This document shows positions 1 through 12,531 of a DNA stretch of 64,000 nt, one piece after another. Origin of the DNA: Diphasiastrum complanatum (lineage: Eukaryota; Streptophyta; Lycopodiopsida; Lycopodiales; Lycopodiaceae); contig CM055101.1 of NCBI GenBank assembly GCA_029204225.1, positions 43,688,327 through 43,752,326 of the forward strand. The letters run 5' to 3'. A model generated the notes under the pieces. The model saw only the letters and a program-made list of their open reading frames with translations, ran no database searches and was not told the origin of the DNA. Each line of letters opens with the position of its first letter. Position 1 is the stretch's first letter. A program made the translations under genes and the position numbers.

Positions 1-377
1 TCATCATAATTATATCAATTTATTTGGATATTTCTTATGGTAATTATCATGCAGCATCTCATATGTATGATGACTTAATATCATATTGTACCAATTATTA
101 CAAATAATCTTGTAACATTTGAAACCATTGTTTTTTTTGGACTTTCTTTGATATTCACCATTTTTTTCATAGATTTTATTTTGAATATCTTTAGCTCTTT
201 TGTAGTTATAATCACTTCTCCACCTCTTATCATGCTTTCTTAGTATTTCGTCAGTTAGAGATTTTAATGCTCATATGTAGTTATATTTTTCTGAGTTCAT
301 AAAATTTTGATAGAGTATTATAATTATAAATGATAACATAATACTATATTGATATGGTAATACATCCAAAGATTCAT

Positions 378-990
378 TTACCATATATTATTAAAAATAT
401 TTTCATTCAGTTCCTTTTTAGTAGATATGTCATTGATCAATTTATCATGTATAACATTTTGATCCACAAGTGTAAACACTAATTTATCATCGATTGATAT
501 TTCAATATCTGTACCATATAATGAATATAACATGGTCATTATTTCAATGGCTAAACTCTTGAAGAACATTTTCATTTGTATTCTTGGTACAAATCTCATT
601 ATCGTATATTGAATTTATTTTTTTAGAATCTTCCATTTCTCTTTCATTCTGGTTTTTCACATTAGTTTCTTCATATAGCTCATTACTAATCAGCTTCAAA
701 GATTAGTGATCCAACTTGGATAATTCTAATTCTAACTCTTCATCATATTCATGAAAAACTTGTAACTCATCCATCTTAGATGATAAATCCTTTTGATCTT
801 TCTTTGAATCAGATGAGCTATCATTTTTTTCCTTGGGAATAATGAAATTTATCTCTTGACCTTGCAACCTTTCATCGATGTCACTCGTATTGGAAGTAAT
901 GATTTTCTTTATAAATTCTTCTACTCCAACAAAACTATCTTCAATTTCTTGATAATATTTGACTTTCAGGCTGTGATATCCATATGTCAT
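378..990 (-). pseudogene. Broken continuation downstream of the gag remnant
   Basis: Two short acidic/lysine-rich open stretches (703-990 and 378-599) continue on the same strand as the gag remnant, in other frames. The 703-990 stretch overlaps the 3' end of the gag frame and contains a K/D/S-rich segment. No protease or polymerase motif can be recognised. They probably are frameshifted remains of the same element, but this is not proven. From 1 to 377 the sequence is AT-rich and I see nothing in it. Confidence 0.25.
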
Positions 991-1984
991 TTGGTATCAT
1001 TTCTTCCTTCAAAAGACATTGACTTTGGAACAAGTTAGAATCAACCAAATTTGATTGGCCTTCTTGTTCTACTTCCTCAAGAGCATATTTATCAATTATA
1101 ACATCATATATATTTTCCAGTTTTTCATTATCATTATATAAAGACTCCATCAGTTCCGGGTAGACATCAATGGAATGCACCACATCTTGAGTATCTTCAC
1201 AACAATTGTTTTCTTCAATCACAGCAGTAATTTCATTTGATTGATCAATCTTATAGTCATATTCAATATTTTTACTACATCCTTCTTGCACCATAATATT
1301 TTCTTTGATTTTAAAAAGCTGATTTGTTTGAATAGGATCATCTGTATAACAAAATTCATTTTCTGTAAGAATTTTAAGAATAGATGATACTGTAGCATAG
1401 TAGGAAGGGATTTCTACATCAAATTCATCCAAGGATCTATCTATCCAACTCTTCATATCAAGTTCTTCTATTTCAGTCATCATCTTATCAGCATGTTCTA
1501 TAGCAACTGCCCTAGAGATAGCTTCCTCAAAAATCTTAGGAACTTTTGAGAGAATACCATATGAAATGTCATCAGACAAACTTGATATAAACCAAGATAA
1601 GAAAAACTCTTTTCCTGGTCTTTCACTTAATCTTTTAGCCAAACAATTGATTCTATCAAAAAAGTTTTTGATAGGTTCATTTTGTTTCAATTTAATTTCA
1701 TTTAGTAATTTGATAATATCAGAAGAGTAATTCCATCTTCTAAACCTATCCAAAAAGCTTGTTTTAAGTTTTGTCCAATTGCAAATTTTCTTTTGATTCA
1801 ATATAGAATACCATTCAAGAGCAAGATTATACAATGTTACTGGAAATAATCTAAACATATCATCATCTTCTTCTTCATAATTTTGTCTACACACATTCAT
1901 GAATCTTTGAATATGTAGATCTGCATCTTCATCTTCATTTCCATTAAAACTGAGTAGACTAGCACTTTCTTCATCCATTGACAT
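941..1984 (-). pseudogene. Ty3/gypsy-like gag remnant (347 aa open)
   Basis: This open frame of 347 residues reads as a retrotransposon gag (capsid-like) protein. Residues 20-170 follow the plant Retrotrans_gag pattern: an aromatic and acidic helix (residues 26-60, with FMNVCRQNY), then ALEWYSIL, a W/K-rich stretch (NWTKLKTSFLDRF), and a helix with IKLKQNEPIKNFFDRINCLAKRL. The rest is acidic, with no zinc knuckle, protease or reverse transcriptase behind it. The start codon sits just after a T-rich tract on the plus strand (1985-2100), so the leader would be A-rich on the coding strand. Downstream (lower coordinates) only short broken frames remain, so the element is either truncated or a gag-only derivative. 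Assignment to the Ty3 lineage rests on the gag pattern and is an inference. Confidence 0.6.
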
Positions 1985-4246
1985 TGTTTTTTTTTTTGTT
2001 TTTTGTTTTTTTGTTTTATTTATTTATTTATTTTTTAAATGTTCTATTGGATTGTTGTGAAATGATCGTATAAATGATTTTTTTTTTTTCAATTATAGCT
2101 TTGGTGATAATGATTGATTTCAATTATGAATTGGACTTAGTTTGTAATACTTATAGCTTCTTTAGCTAGTTCTCTTCATCTTTCATTTCTAAGTGTTTTC
2201 TTCTTCTTCTTTTTCACAATTTTTTTTTTCTTCTTTTTGTTTATCAAGTATGAATAACACTCATTCAAGACATGCAATTTCGATGCGGTCCTCTTGAGTG
2301 ACTTTCCTTGTCTACTTCAAGATGGCACCCACTAGGCTAGGATGGTGGGGCTAGGCTTCACACCTACACCTCTTTGTCCAACACTATACCTTACTTTTTC
2401 TACAAATCTTGAAATTGTTGTACTACTCAATCATGAAAACATTCAATCTTGCTCACACATCTCACAAATATCACCAAGTCCAAACAACAATTTTTATCAC
2501 ACAATACCATCATGATCAAAAGTTACAATCATTCATTTTTCATCTATACAATCATTAAATAATGATTGTCCATTCAAAATCAAAACACATATAAAGGATT
2601 TCACGAGGTCAATTCCATGTGGAATATTCAATTTTTTCTTCTTCTTCTTTTTCATCAAGATGTATGTTTCCCTTTCGTATTTGTCCAATTTCTTTCATAT
2701 TCGGAGCATTGATATCACTTCTAAACCTTCTAAATCCTCTATTGCAGTATGAACTAGGATACCACTAGAGTATCTGGCTTTCATGGATCTAAATCCCATT
2801 GTGGTCGCCATAAAACATGTGGTACGTTTGGTGTGTTGCTTAATAGTGTTCATAACACTATAGCGGGGTTTTGGTATGATTATAAAGCCAGTCATAGGGT
2901 TTCTAGTTCGGATATTGCCATATATTATACTAGAAGGTAACTTAAGTTTGAATCCATTCACCTCATAAGTAATCCATCTCAAATATTCTTTTCAAAGATA
3001 TAAATGTTTTTCATTTACTAATTCTTGTATTGTCTCCAATCAAGCAAACTTAATTTTATTCAATCTTTGATGCAATTGCCATGATTTATCTACGAAAGCT
3101 TGACCATCTTTTTCAATGGTTTTATCATGATAATGTATGTGGTTTTGGAAATATATAATATATATATAGCTCTAATGATGTTTTTCAACCACTTTGAGCG
3201 GTAGCTTTTCCATGTTTTTCAATGGATTAGCAATATGGGATTTATTATGCTTGTAAATTGCCATTATGTTTGTTAAACATAGAGCATATTCGATAAATCA
3301 AAATAGAAACTGAAATCTATTTTATATTGACTGTTTTTTTACCTCAGACAGTAACTCAGTGAATTATTACTGACTGTAAAACTATATTTCTTACTGCAGA
3401 AGGTAAATCCATTAGTCATCTTTTACTGCATTACACATTTAGTATAAATAGACTAATCAGATTCCATTCTTTAATTCCATTCATAACCATTGAAATAATA
3501 CACTGAATAACATTTACTCATCTTCTATATGTATTATGAAGTGAATTAAGACATGAGTCAAAACAGAGATGAGCAATGAAAATTACCTCAGTCTTTTTAC
3601 TCTGACTTAAGTTTCAAGAGACTGTCCATAGGCTAAGGTCTTTTCTTCAACATGCATCCGGTTCTTTAATATCTTCATTTTTGTGGCTCATTCACTTTAT
3701 TTCCAGACTGCCGGTTCCCATCTTAAATCTTTGCCGGGTGATCTCTTTCACTAAAAGAGATTTTGGAACAAGAAGAAAGGAGGGAGGCTGAGTGCTGGAG
3801 TGCGACAATGAGGGAAGAAGGATCTCAGGTGAGGGAGAGAGAGAGAGAGCGCGACAGCAGAGAGGGATCGCAGGAGGAATGGAGAGCGCAGACAGGGGAG
3901 AGATAGATTTTGAAGAGGAGGGGGTGGACAGAACGCAGATGGAAAGCGCAGTTCTAGAGAGCAGGTTTGGTTCTACATCTGCTCATCTGATGCCTGCAGG
4001 AATCACAAACTTAGACAACCAATTTATTTGAAGAACGTCTACAATGGGCTTCCAGTCGATTCCAGCAAAGGGTAACCAATCCTGTCATAATTTCAAAGTT
4101 TAGATGCTAAGTTTAATAACTTGAAGTCATTGAAGACTTGGCCATCTTCAAGGACTTCCACAAAACTTGCATTTAGAACAAGTTTGCAGATATACATTAC
4201 CTTTTCAATAGTCTGCAGAAATACACTATGTTTTCAATAGCTTCGG
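1985..4246. other. AT-rich intergenic stretch, no supported gene
   Basis: The stretch opens with T-rich runs (1985-2100 and 2200-2250), followed by AT-rich DNA without convincing coding sequence. A 95-codon open frame at 2695-2982 (minus) resembles nothing I know and has no supporting context. At about 3690-4030 the base composition becomes GA-rich (including a GAGAGAGAGAG run near 3830), and an open frame there is low-complexity. It could be a 5' leader of something lost, but nothing supports that. Confidence 0.4.
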
Positions 4247-4385
4247 TGTCAAGGATCTTACTAGTAGTATACTTAGCTAGTTTGCAAGCAATCTAACATC
4301 ACTCAAATAAGCAGTAAAGAGAAATCACACACCAACCCAAGAGAACACTTCTAAACTATATTAACAAAAGAGACTGAAAGGTACA
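4247..4385 (-). repeat. 3' LTR of the copia element
   Basis: A 139-bp direct copy of 7395-7533, beginning TGTCAAGGATC and ending GGTACA on the plus strand. It lies downstream of the RNase H remnant on the minus strand, so it is the 3' LTR. Confidence 0.75.
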
Positions 4386-4426
4386 TATACATAGTCTAAT
4401 TTTTGTGGGGTATCACTACATGGCAG

Positions 4427-5914
4427 TTTGGTCCCCATCCTTCGTGCGTGCATAAAGTATAGGATTTTTAGCTAGTTGTATAGCGCTCTGGCTGTCATAT
4501 CTGATCATAGTAGGCTTTTTTTGTGGAATTCCAATGTCTTCTAACATTTTTCTTAGCCAAACTGCTTCCTGTGTAGCTGAACATAGTGCTTTGTATTCTA
4601 CTTATGTAGTAGAAAGAACAACTGTGTCTTGTTTACACATTGCACTTCATAACAACAGCATTTAACTTGTACAAACCACAAGTTTTATCCCTAAAGCCAT
4701 CAGCAATCACCTTGAAATCCCATTTCACATCCTTGATCTGGCATTTCTTGTTGTTGAACTCCACCTTCAACTTATGATCTGTCATTGTACCAACAGATAA
4801 GAGACTCTTCTGAAGACCATAAACATACAACACATTCTCAATTACCTTCACATGTCCATCAAGAAATTGAATAGGCACTGCACCAACTCCATGAATTTGG
4901 CACTCGTCGTCATTCGCTTGTGCAACTCTATCTCCATCATCAATAATCTCTAGATTTTTAAACCATGATTTGTTGCCAGTCATGTGTCTTGTTGCTCCTG
5001 AGTCCACGTACCAATGTGTATGATCAATGGAATGTTGTGATGCTAATGTTGTCGCAAATGTTGTGCCTTGATCTTTGTTATCGTTATCATTCTCTTCTTT
5101 GACAAAATTGGTCAACTACTTCACTTTGCCCCTCTTAATATCCACCTTCTTCTTGCAAAAATCTCTTGCCCAATTTCCAGGCTTTTGGCAATAGGAACAA
5201 TTGTCTTTCTTCTTCTTGCCTGATGTGGATCCTTGATTGTCATCCTCCACATTCAACTTCTTGGATTGTTTCTTGTATCTATGCTTCCCTTTGGCTAGCA
5301 TTGCTTGATCTTCCAATGGGGGAAGTCGAGTTTTTACTACTTCACATCTTTTTTCCTCCTGTAGGATGATGCCATGAAGATTTTCAAATGTTGGTAGCCT
5401 CTCCCTTGAAGCAATGCCACTTGCAAACATTTGGAAATTTTCAGATAGGCCATTCATAGTTGTGTGAACTAGCTCAACATCTCTTATTGGCTCTCCAATG
5501 GCTGTCAATTGGTCTCATAACTCCTTTATTCATGTGAAATAGGACCCTCCGCCCTCATTCTCCTCCATGCGAACACTTATGAGTTAGGTCCTCAAAAACA
5601 TCATTCAAGAGGGGTTCACCATCTGAAACTGTGTTTTGAGTGCATCCCAAGCGCCTTTGCTGATACAGCTTCACTACTGTGGGCAATGACATGATCCTTC
5701 ATTGACAAATTTATCAAGGATAAGGCCTTATGTGCCCTTTTGTCAAATGCACCAATACTGGAGTTGTAGTTGGCCGTTGTTCCACCCCAGTGACAATGTC
5801 CCATAGCTCCTTTTCCATGAAAATACTTTTCATTTTGAATTTCCAAATGCTATAATTGGATACCCCTTCCAATCTACTAGCTTCTCCAAACACGGATTCC
5901 CCCAATCCTGCCAT
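4427..5914 (-). pseudogene. Copia gag-protease-(deletion)-RNase H remnant
   Basis: On the minus strand, gag begins at 5914 (MAGLGESVFGEASRLEGVSN) and resembles the gag of the element at 33.7 kb. It continues through broken frames to a zinc knuckle at about 5200 that reads CSYCQKPGNWARDFC, where the histidine of CCHC is replaced by Asn. The protease motif WYVDSGATRHMTG follows at about 5010. After residues near LYKLNAV (about 4650) the sequence jumps to RNase H (4620-4430), readable as VVLSTT-stop-VEYKAL and then DSQSAIQLAKNPILYARTK. The GAG-pre-integrase domain, integrase and reverse transcriptase are absent. The catalytic-region Glu of STTEAEYKA is a stop codon here. The element cannot be autonomous. 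Confidence 0.85.
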
Positions 5915-7382
5915 TTTGCCAAAAAATTGCTCCTATAGCGCTTTAATGAGGCCCAATGACTAGCTTATAGAGCAATTTAGACTTCTAAAAGTCAACTTTA
6001 AGGTCTGACCAAAAATGTTTCAGGACCTCCCGCCGCTTTTCTGCCAAATCAGAAGCAAAATCGGTGTTGTCCTCCGAAATGCCCTTCGTCACCAACTCCT
6101 AACTACTTGTCCACTGGAATGGTGAAAAGACTTTGGCGCGGTCCGAACACTTTCTCCGCGACAATCTCAGGTATCGTACTTGTAGGGTACAATCCTTTCT
6201 TGCCCTTAATTTGGAGGATTTTGGCTTTTGGATGGCCCTAAACGAAGAAATGAGCTAAAAGATATGTGCCCTTATAGAAAATGCATTGTTTCTTCACAAT
6301 GAAACAACTTCAAACTTCATAAAATTTGGGGACCCAACTGCTATTTCACATTCAAGATTTTTAAAGAAGTTGAAGTGTAAAAGACCCTTTAATTTCTTAA
6401 GGCCTTCTTTAGGGCACCCTTCAAGTCAATCTTCACCGTTAGACGAGATCCTACAGCCCACGATGCTCCTTGAGAAGTCAATCTCAACTAGGGGTGCACG
6501 GATCAGTGCCCAAATTGCTTGCAGACCATCAAATCAAAGGTTTAGAAAATAGTAGGTCCTTTCATACACAATATGTTCCTTTCCACTGGGCGCGCGTGAC
6601 CTCTCCATCGCGACCCTCTCCATTGCTCTTTTCCTTGGTTTTCAAGCTATGGTGAACAACCAGAAGAGCCTCACTATAAATCGAGCCTGCATCTGCTCTC
6701 TTCCGCGACTGGTCACAACTCTTTGACAGCCGATTCAGACCACTGAATCGCCCACCTGCACCCTTTTACAGTTTTAAAAATGTGTTTCTACAAGGAAAGA
6801 TCCAAGCATTTTTAGCTTGAAACCCTTGGCTACCTGCAATTATCTGATCTTCACAACTTAATGCACTCCTTGCTCCACGGCTTGTTGTAACCTTCTAACA
6901 TCCTCTTAAAAGCTCTAGGGCGCCCACTGTCAATACTTTACAGCTCCAAAAATGGTCTTCTACTGTGAGAAATCAACAATTTTCTCTCTTAAAAACCCTA
7001 GCTGAAGAAACTTCCATAGCTGAGAAGATGGACAATTGCACTCCGAGTGCTTCATGGCTGACCAAATAGCATGCTTTGAGGTCAATCTATTACTTGGTAC
7101 CCTTTGCTTCAAACCGCTCTAAAAACGGCATCCAAACGAGTGCACACCGAACACCAAACGAGTGCACATCGAACACCAACGAGTGCACACCGAACACCAA
7201 TGCCACGCAGGCTCGAAAATTGACAATTTTCGATTTTTCTCTCAGATTAAGCCAAAAGCTTTATGCTAAAGCTTGAATTCTACTGCGCCTACAAACGATT
7301 GCTTGCTTGACTAACCGTAAATGGTCCTTCAAATTTATCCAAAATCTAGCTTCTAGCTAACATCGAACTGCACCACTCCCAA

Positions 7383-7394
7383 GCTCTAATACCA
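7383..7394 (-). promoter_or_regulatory. Primer-binding site (initiator Met tRNA type)
   Basis: The minus strand reads TGGTATTAGAGC directly after the LTR terminus. The usual plant copia site is TGGTATCAGAGC, so one base differs. Confidence 0.7.
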
Positions 7395-7533
7395 TGTCAA
7401 GGATCTTATTGGTAGTATAGTTAGCTAATTTGCAAGCAATCTAACATCACTCAGATAAGCAGTAAAGAGAAATCACACACCAACCCAAGAGAACACTTCT
7501 GAATTGTATTAACAAAAGAGACTGAAAGGTACA
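7395..7533 (-). repeat. 5' LTR of the copia element
   Basis: A 139-bp direct copy of 4247-4385. It abuts the primer-binding site at 7383-7394 on its inner side and cuts into the ParB-like gene fragment on its outer side. Confidence 0.75.
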
Positions 7534-7540
7534 TATTCTG

Positions 7541-8430
7541 GCTTGTAAACTATGAATGTCGTCCAAAACAAAAAAAATGATAAGAATCTAAAGAAGAAAA
7601 ATCAAATTTCGAAATAGATTCATATTCAACAAGATCTACCAAAACAACAAAAGGTGCCACAATTGCTTGCATATGATCTTTAAATTTAATTTTTAAATTA
7701 TATACATAGGTGCCATTAGGCTCTTGAATATCCATTGGTTGAATGGATCAATAGGAGGTCGATCGCACTGGTCTATATCCAAAATTAATGTAGTTTCTCT
7801 AATTTTTTTTGTTTTATGAATTTGATCTCTAATTTTAGAGATCCCAGTTGAATCCGTCAACGGTTGGATAGTGGCTCTTGGCAAAACTAAAGTGGCATCT
7901 TCTGTTTTCTTTCTACTTTTTTTAGAAGGAACTACTTTTGATCGCTTGGCCATGGATTTGTTTCTAGACTTCGGTTTCTCGGTTGCGGGCTCAATATTAA
8001 CAGTAGTCTGAGACCTTGTTTTTTGGGAGAAGGGGGCTGGTTCGGAGGGTGCAGATTTAGCAATAGCATCTGTTTTGGATGGGACAGTGGAAGAAGCTAT
8101 ATTGCCACATGCCACTGCCATTGACTTTATACTACGAGATGAATAGACTGGATCCTTCCCCTCAACAATAGCAATCAACACGTTTCTTAAACATTGTTTG
8201 ATGCTCTGCATGACAAAAAACAAAAGAATAATATTAGAGAACTTCGAGTATTCATAAAGTAACCTATGCGTAACCTATGCTCAACATATATTGGAATTAT
8301 TATAGTACCAAATAATATAAAATCGAATTCATTTCAAATGAGATAGATGTTCTGCATAAAAATTTACAATTTATTCCTTTTAGTGTGTTCATACCAATGT
8401 CACAAGCCTATATGTTATCATATTTTTATT
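7541..8430 (-). pseudogene. ParB/Srx-like domain gene, 5' part, truncated (relative of the 55-58 kb locus)
   Basis: Minus-strand reading 8223-7693, then 7735-7550 after a frameshift, gives a protein that matches the locus at 57.75-58.61 kb along its length. A variable S/K/R-rich linker (SRNKSMAK) is followed by ETTLILDIDQCDRPPIDP, then after the frameshift by NLKIKFKDHMQAIVAPFVVL and FSSLDSYHFFCFGRH. This is the N-terminal half of a ParB/sulfiredoxin-like fold by pattern. A probable intron (8394-8206, GTATGA...TGCAG) precedes the exon that starts SIKQCLRNVL. The 57-58 kb copy has an intron at exactly this place. The intron carries a degenerate palindrome, CTATGCTCAACATAT, at 8275-8289. The 3' half is missing: the copia LTR at 7533 follows within about 20 bases of the GRH codons. 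Confidence 0.6.
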
Positions 8431-9709
<1,279 letters not shown>

Positions 9710-9868
9710 CTAACATAAATAGGGCAGCATGCATTCAATTTGGCACCATGTTGCCCCATCCCCCCATCTTTTTATAACCTTCGATATAGGTCTATAGCGA
9801 AGGTTTGGAAAAAAAAAATGACCTTCGGTATAGGCCTATACCGAATGTATTAGATAACGCGCCCTGGA

Positions 9869-9937
9869 GGGCCCGTTATGAGATTTTGGGGGTGAGCCCG
9901 GGAGGGCGAGCCTTCCCCAAAATCTCATAACGGGCCC
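9869..9937. repeat. Perfect 23-bp inverted repeat with 23-nt loop
   Basis: The arm at 9869-9891 (beginning GGGCCCGTTATGAG) is the exact reverse complement of 9915-9937 (ending CTCATAACGGGCCC). The loop is GC-rich. It lies just inside the left subterminal region of the CACTA-like element and could fold into a strong hairpin. Confidence 0.9.
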
Positions 9938-10018
9938 TTCACGGCCTGTTCTCTGACGTTATGGTCAGATGGTGCCCTTCACGGATCTGAGACCTGAGAG
10001 AGAGAAATTGAGAGGGGG

Positions 10019-10381
<363 letters not shown>

Positions 10382-10399
<18 letters not shown>

Positions 10400-10558
10400 A
10401 AAAGATGAGATATTCAAAAGCCTTTCTATAACCTTCCTATCAATAACGCTATCATCAACAGCCAAAACATGAAGCTCTGATGTCACTGGAGCAGGAGATG
10501 GACGGTGTTGGGTCTTGGCATCTATTTCCGGAGAATTGTTTGTTGTTCCCATCTTCAT
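10382..10558 (-). pseudogene. Type-A response regulator fragment (first exon, receiver domain start)
   Basis: Reading from an ATG at 10558 on the minus strand gives 58 residues to a stop. After an N-terminal MKMGTTNNSPEIDAKT, the segment SELHVLAVDDSVIDRKVIER and then LLNISSF is the hallmark start of plant type-A ARR receiver domains: the first beta strand, the acidic pair DD that binds Mg2+, and helix 1. These proteins are phospho-accepting repressors of cytokinin signalling. The homology stops after ISSF; the phospho-accepting Asp, the Lys and the rest of the receiver are absent, so this is a gene fragment. It sits within a CACTA-like element, which suggests transposon capture. Upstream sequence (10559-10860) may be captured 5' leader. 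Confidence 0.75.
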
Positions 10559-11049
10559 TGCAGATTACATACAAGGATACTTGTGAATCGTCTTGCTTAT
10601 GTAGCCAAATTATTTTATCAGCAGAGCTAAATGCTATCTCAGATATTTTAACTACAACAGTCAGCAGGACTAAGCGACGTCCACCTTTCTTATAAACCTC
10701 TGCTTGTGCCTGTGCGATCCTTGATCATGAAGTGTGAGATACAGGATTGAGAAAGGAGATGATGGCATTGCTAGCTGAAGCCTCTCTGTCTCGTGAAATG
10801 CCTGCACCTTTCACTTTTGAAACATACAAACGCATGCACCCTTCAAAGCTTTGTTACTAAAAATAGTAATGGCCATTATGGCATATTAACCATCCTGTTT
10901 TGTGTGAATAAACAACACCATTTGACCATAACGTTATAAAAAAAATATTACCTTCAGTATGCGTTCGATATAAACGTATATAGAACATCGTCCGTACTTA
11001 AGGTTATACTGAAGGTAAAGCCTCAGTACACCTTCTATATTACCTTCGG

Positions 11050-11073
11050 AAATTGACTAGCCTTGTTATAGTG
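11050..11073 (-). repeat. CACTA-type terminal sequence
   Basis: Minus-strand reading starts CACTATAACAAGG. It is the right end of the element; a matching left terminus was not found. Confidence 0.5.
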
Positions 11074-12531
11074 GCAAAAGCCTAAATGATGTGATAGATC
11101 TAGAACAAATGAAACATTAGAGTTTTGGGGGATGATTCCCTACACAACTCATATATTCCTACACAACTCATATATCCTTACAACCTGATAGACATATGTA
11201 TTAGTCTTGATAACCAAAACACACAAATAATGTATTGAGAAGGGTTTAAAAATAGATGCAATATGTCTCATCAACATAATATGGAAAACATGGTTATTCC
11301 TTGTGAATAATAGAGGAAAATGGAAATAGAATCTGTCTTAATGGGTATTCTAATATTAGCTTGATTCTCAGACCGTTGTCACCTTATGTACCAGTTGAAC
11401 ATTTGGTTTATGGACCTGGTTATTCTTTTTCTTTGCATAATCAAGAAGAGGTGATTAAGTACATCAATTTAACTGGGCTCGTCATTCTGTGTACTTAACT
11501 ACACTTAGGCTTTCAAGAGTTTTGCATTACAATTTTTACAATCATAATGCAAAGGATTTGTGCAATTATTAAGCATTGTATTTGTAAAAGACCTATGATT
11601 TCCTAACTATCCAATACTGAGGTGATATTGAATTTGTCTACTCATGTATCAATTTTTGGAGGAAATTTATTGCCAAACTTGTATTGATGTTGTTCTAGAT
11701 TTTTGGCAAAATAAGTCGAAGTGCTATGCTGCACCTCTTTCCAACCAAGGATCTAAGTAAAAGTTGAGTGCACTATATAAGGAACTTAGTCTTGGCAACA
11801 ATACTTTGAGCAATATAGATCATTCATACAATAGACAATGTATTAGAACTACTTGATTCATTTTAAAGTATGGCATTGAACATATGACGTTTATCGAAAT
11901 AATCCACATGCACATCATGATACGAGTTTGCTATTTTCCTGCATCTTCATTTTTGAAAAGCATGTCTTGTTTTGTAGATGTAGATAATGAAATGTTCAAC
12001 CTGCTATTAAGCATCAAAGCTCATGATTCCATATGAGAAATTTGTGTGCATTACTTTTGTGATAATACGGTAGAGATCAGGGATATTAGATAGCGGTGAA
12101 TGGATTGAAAGAGGAGGTTTGAGAGGATTTGGCATTCATCTTATAACACATACTAAGCATCCCTTAACTTGAATTTTAAGCATGAATCTCAGAACACACT
12201 AAAAAGGTAAGCTCTCCACAAAAACGGTACTTCTAGTCAGTGTCAATGCTCCAAAAAAATGCTAAGTATCTATGAAAAAGATGATTGATATTAGAAATAT
12301 TTACAAGCAAGCTGATGTGATTGATTGCTTCCCAAAGTAAGGCTTCGATAATGAAAAATCTACGATTAATTGCTTATAGTGTCCTTGGGAAGGATGAGTA
12401 TTTGGAGCATTGGTCGTTGTCCACCAACCAGCCTTCTTCACGTGAAGTGGGAATACTCATCCAATGAGTTTTAGAAGCTAGGGTGCAGGCACTGCTGAGG
12501 TACGACTCTCGCTTGCCCACAAACACACCTC
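11074..12531. other. Intergenic, no gene recognised
   Basis: AT-rich DNA. 11079-11150 is similar to 54309-54380 (shared AAATGATGTGATAGATCT and GATGATTC blocks), so it belongs to a dispersed repeat. A phrase ACACAACTCATATAT is duplicated near 11131-11170. No coding sequence was found. Confidence 0.5.

Larger units (their letters stand above)
4247..7533 (-). mobile_element. Internally deleted Ty1/copia retrotransposon with 139-bp LTRs
   Basis: Two direct repeats of 139 bp (4247-4385 and 7395-7533), both running TG...CA on the plus strand, bracket a minus-strand copia coding region. They differ at about 8 positions by eye. Immediately inside the upper repeat, the minus strand reads TGGTATTAGAGC (7394-7383), a near match to the initiator-Met-tRNA primer-binding site of plant copia elements, which fixes the orientation. 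A leader of about 1.5 kb (5915-7382) separates this site from gag, and its gag-proximal part resembles the leader of the copia element at 33.7 kb. Integrase and reverse transcriptase are missing. No matching target-site duplication was found (TTCGG against TATTC). Confidence 0.8.

Noticed and set aside
2695-2982. 95-codon frame on the minus strand
   Set aside because: No recognisable motif, no neighbours to support it, and a length expected by chance in AT-rich DNA.
3792-4031. 79-codon frame with GEGERERARQQ-like tract
   Set aside because: Low-complexity translation of a purine-rich stretch.
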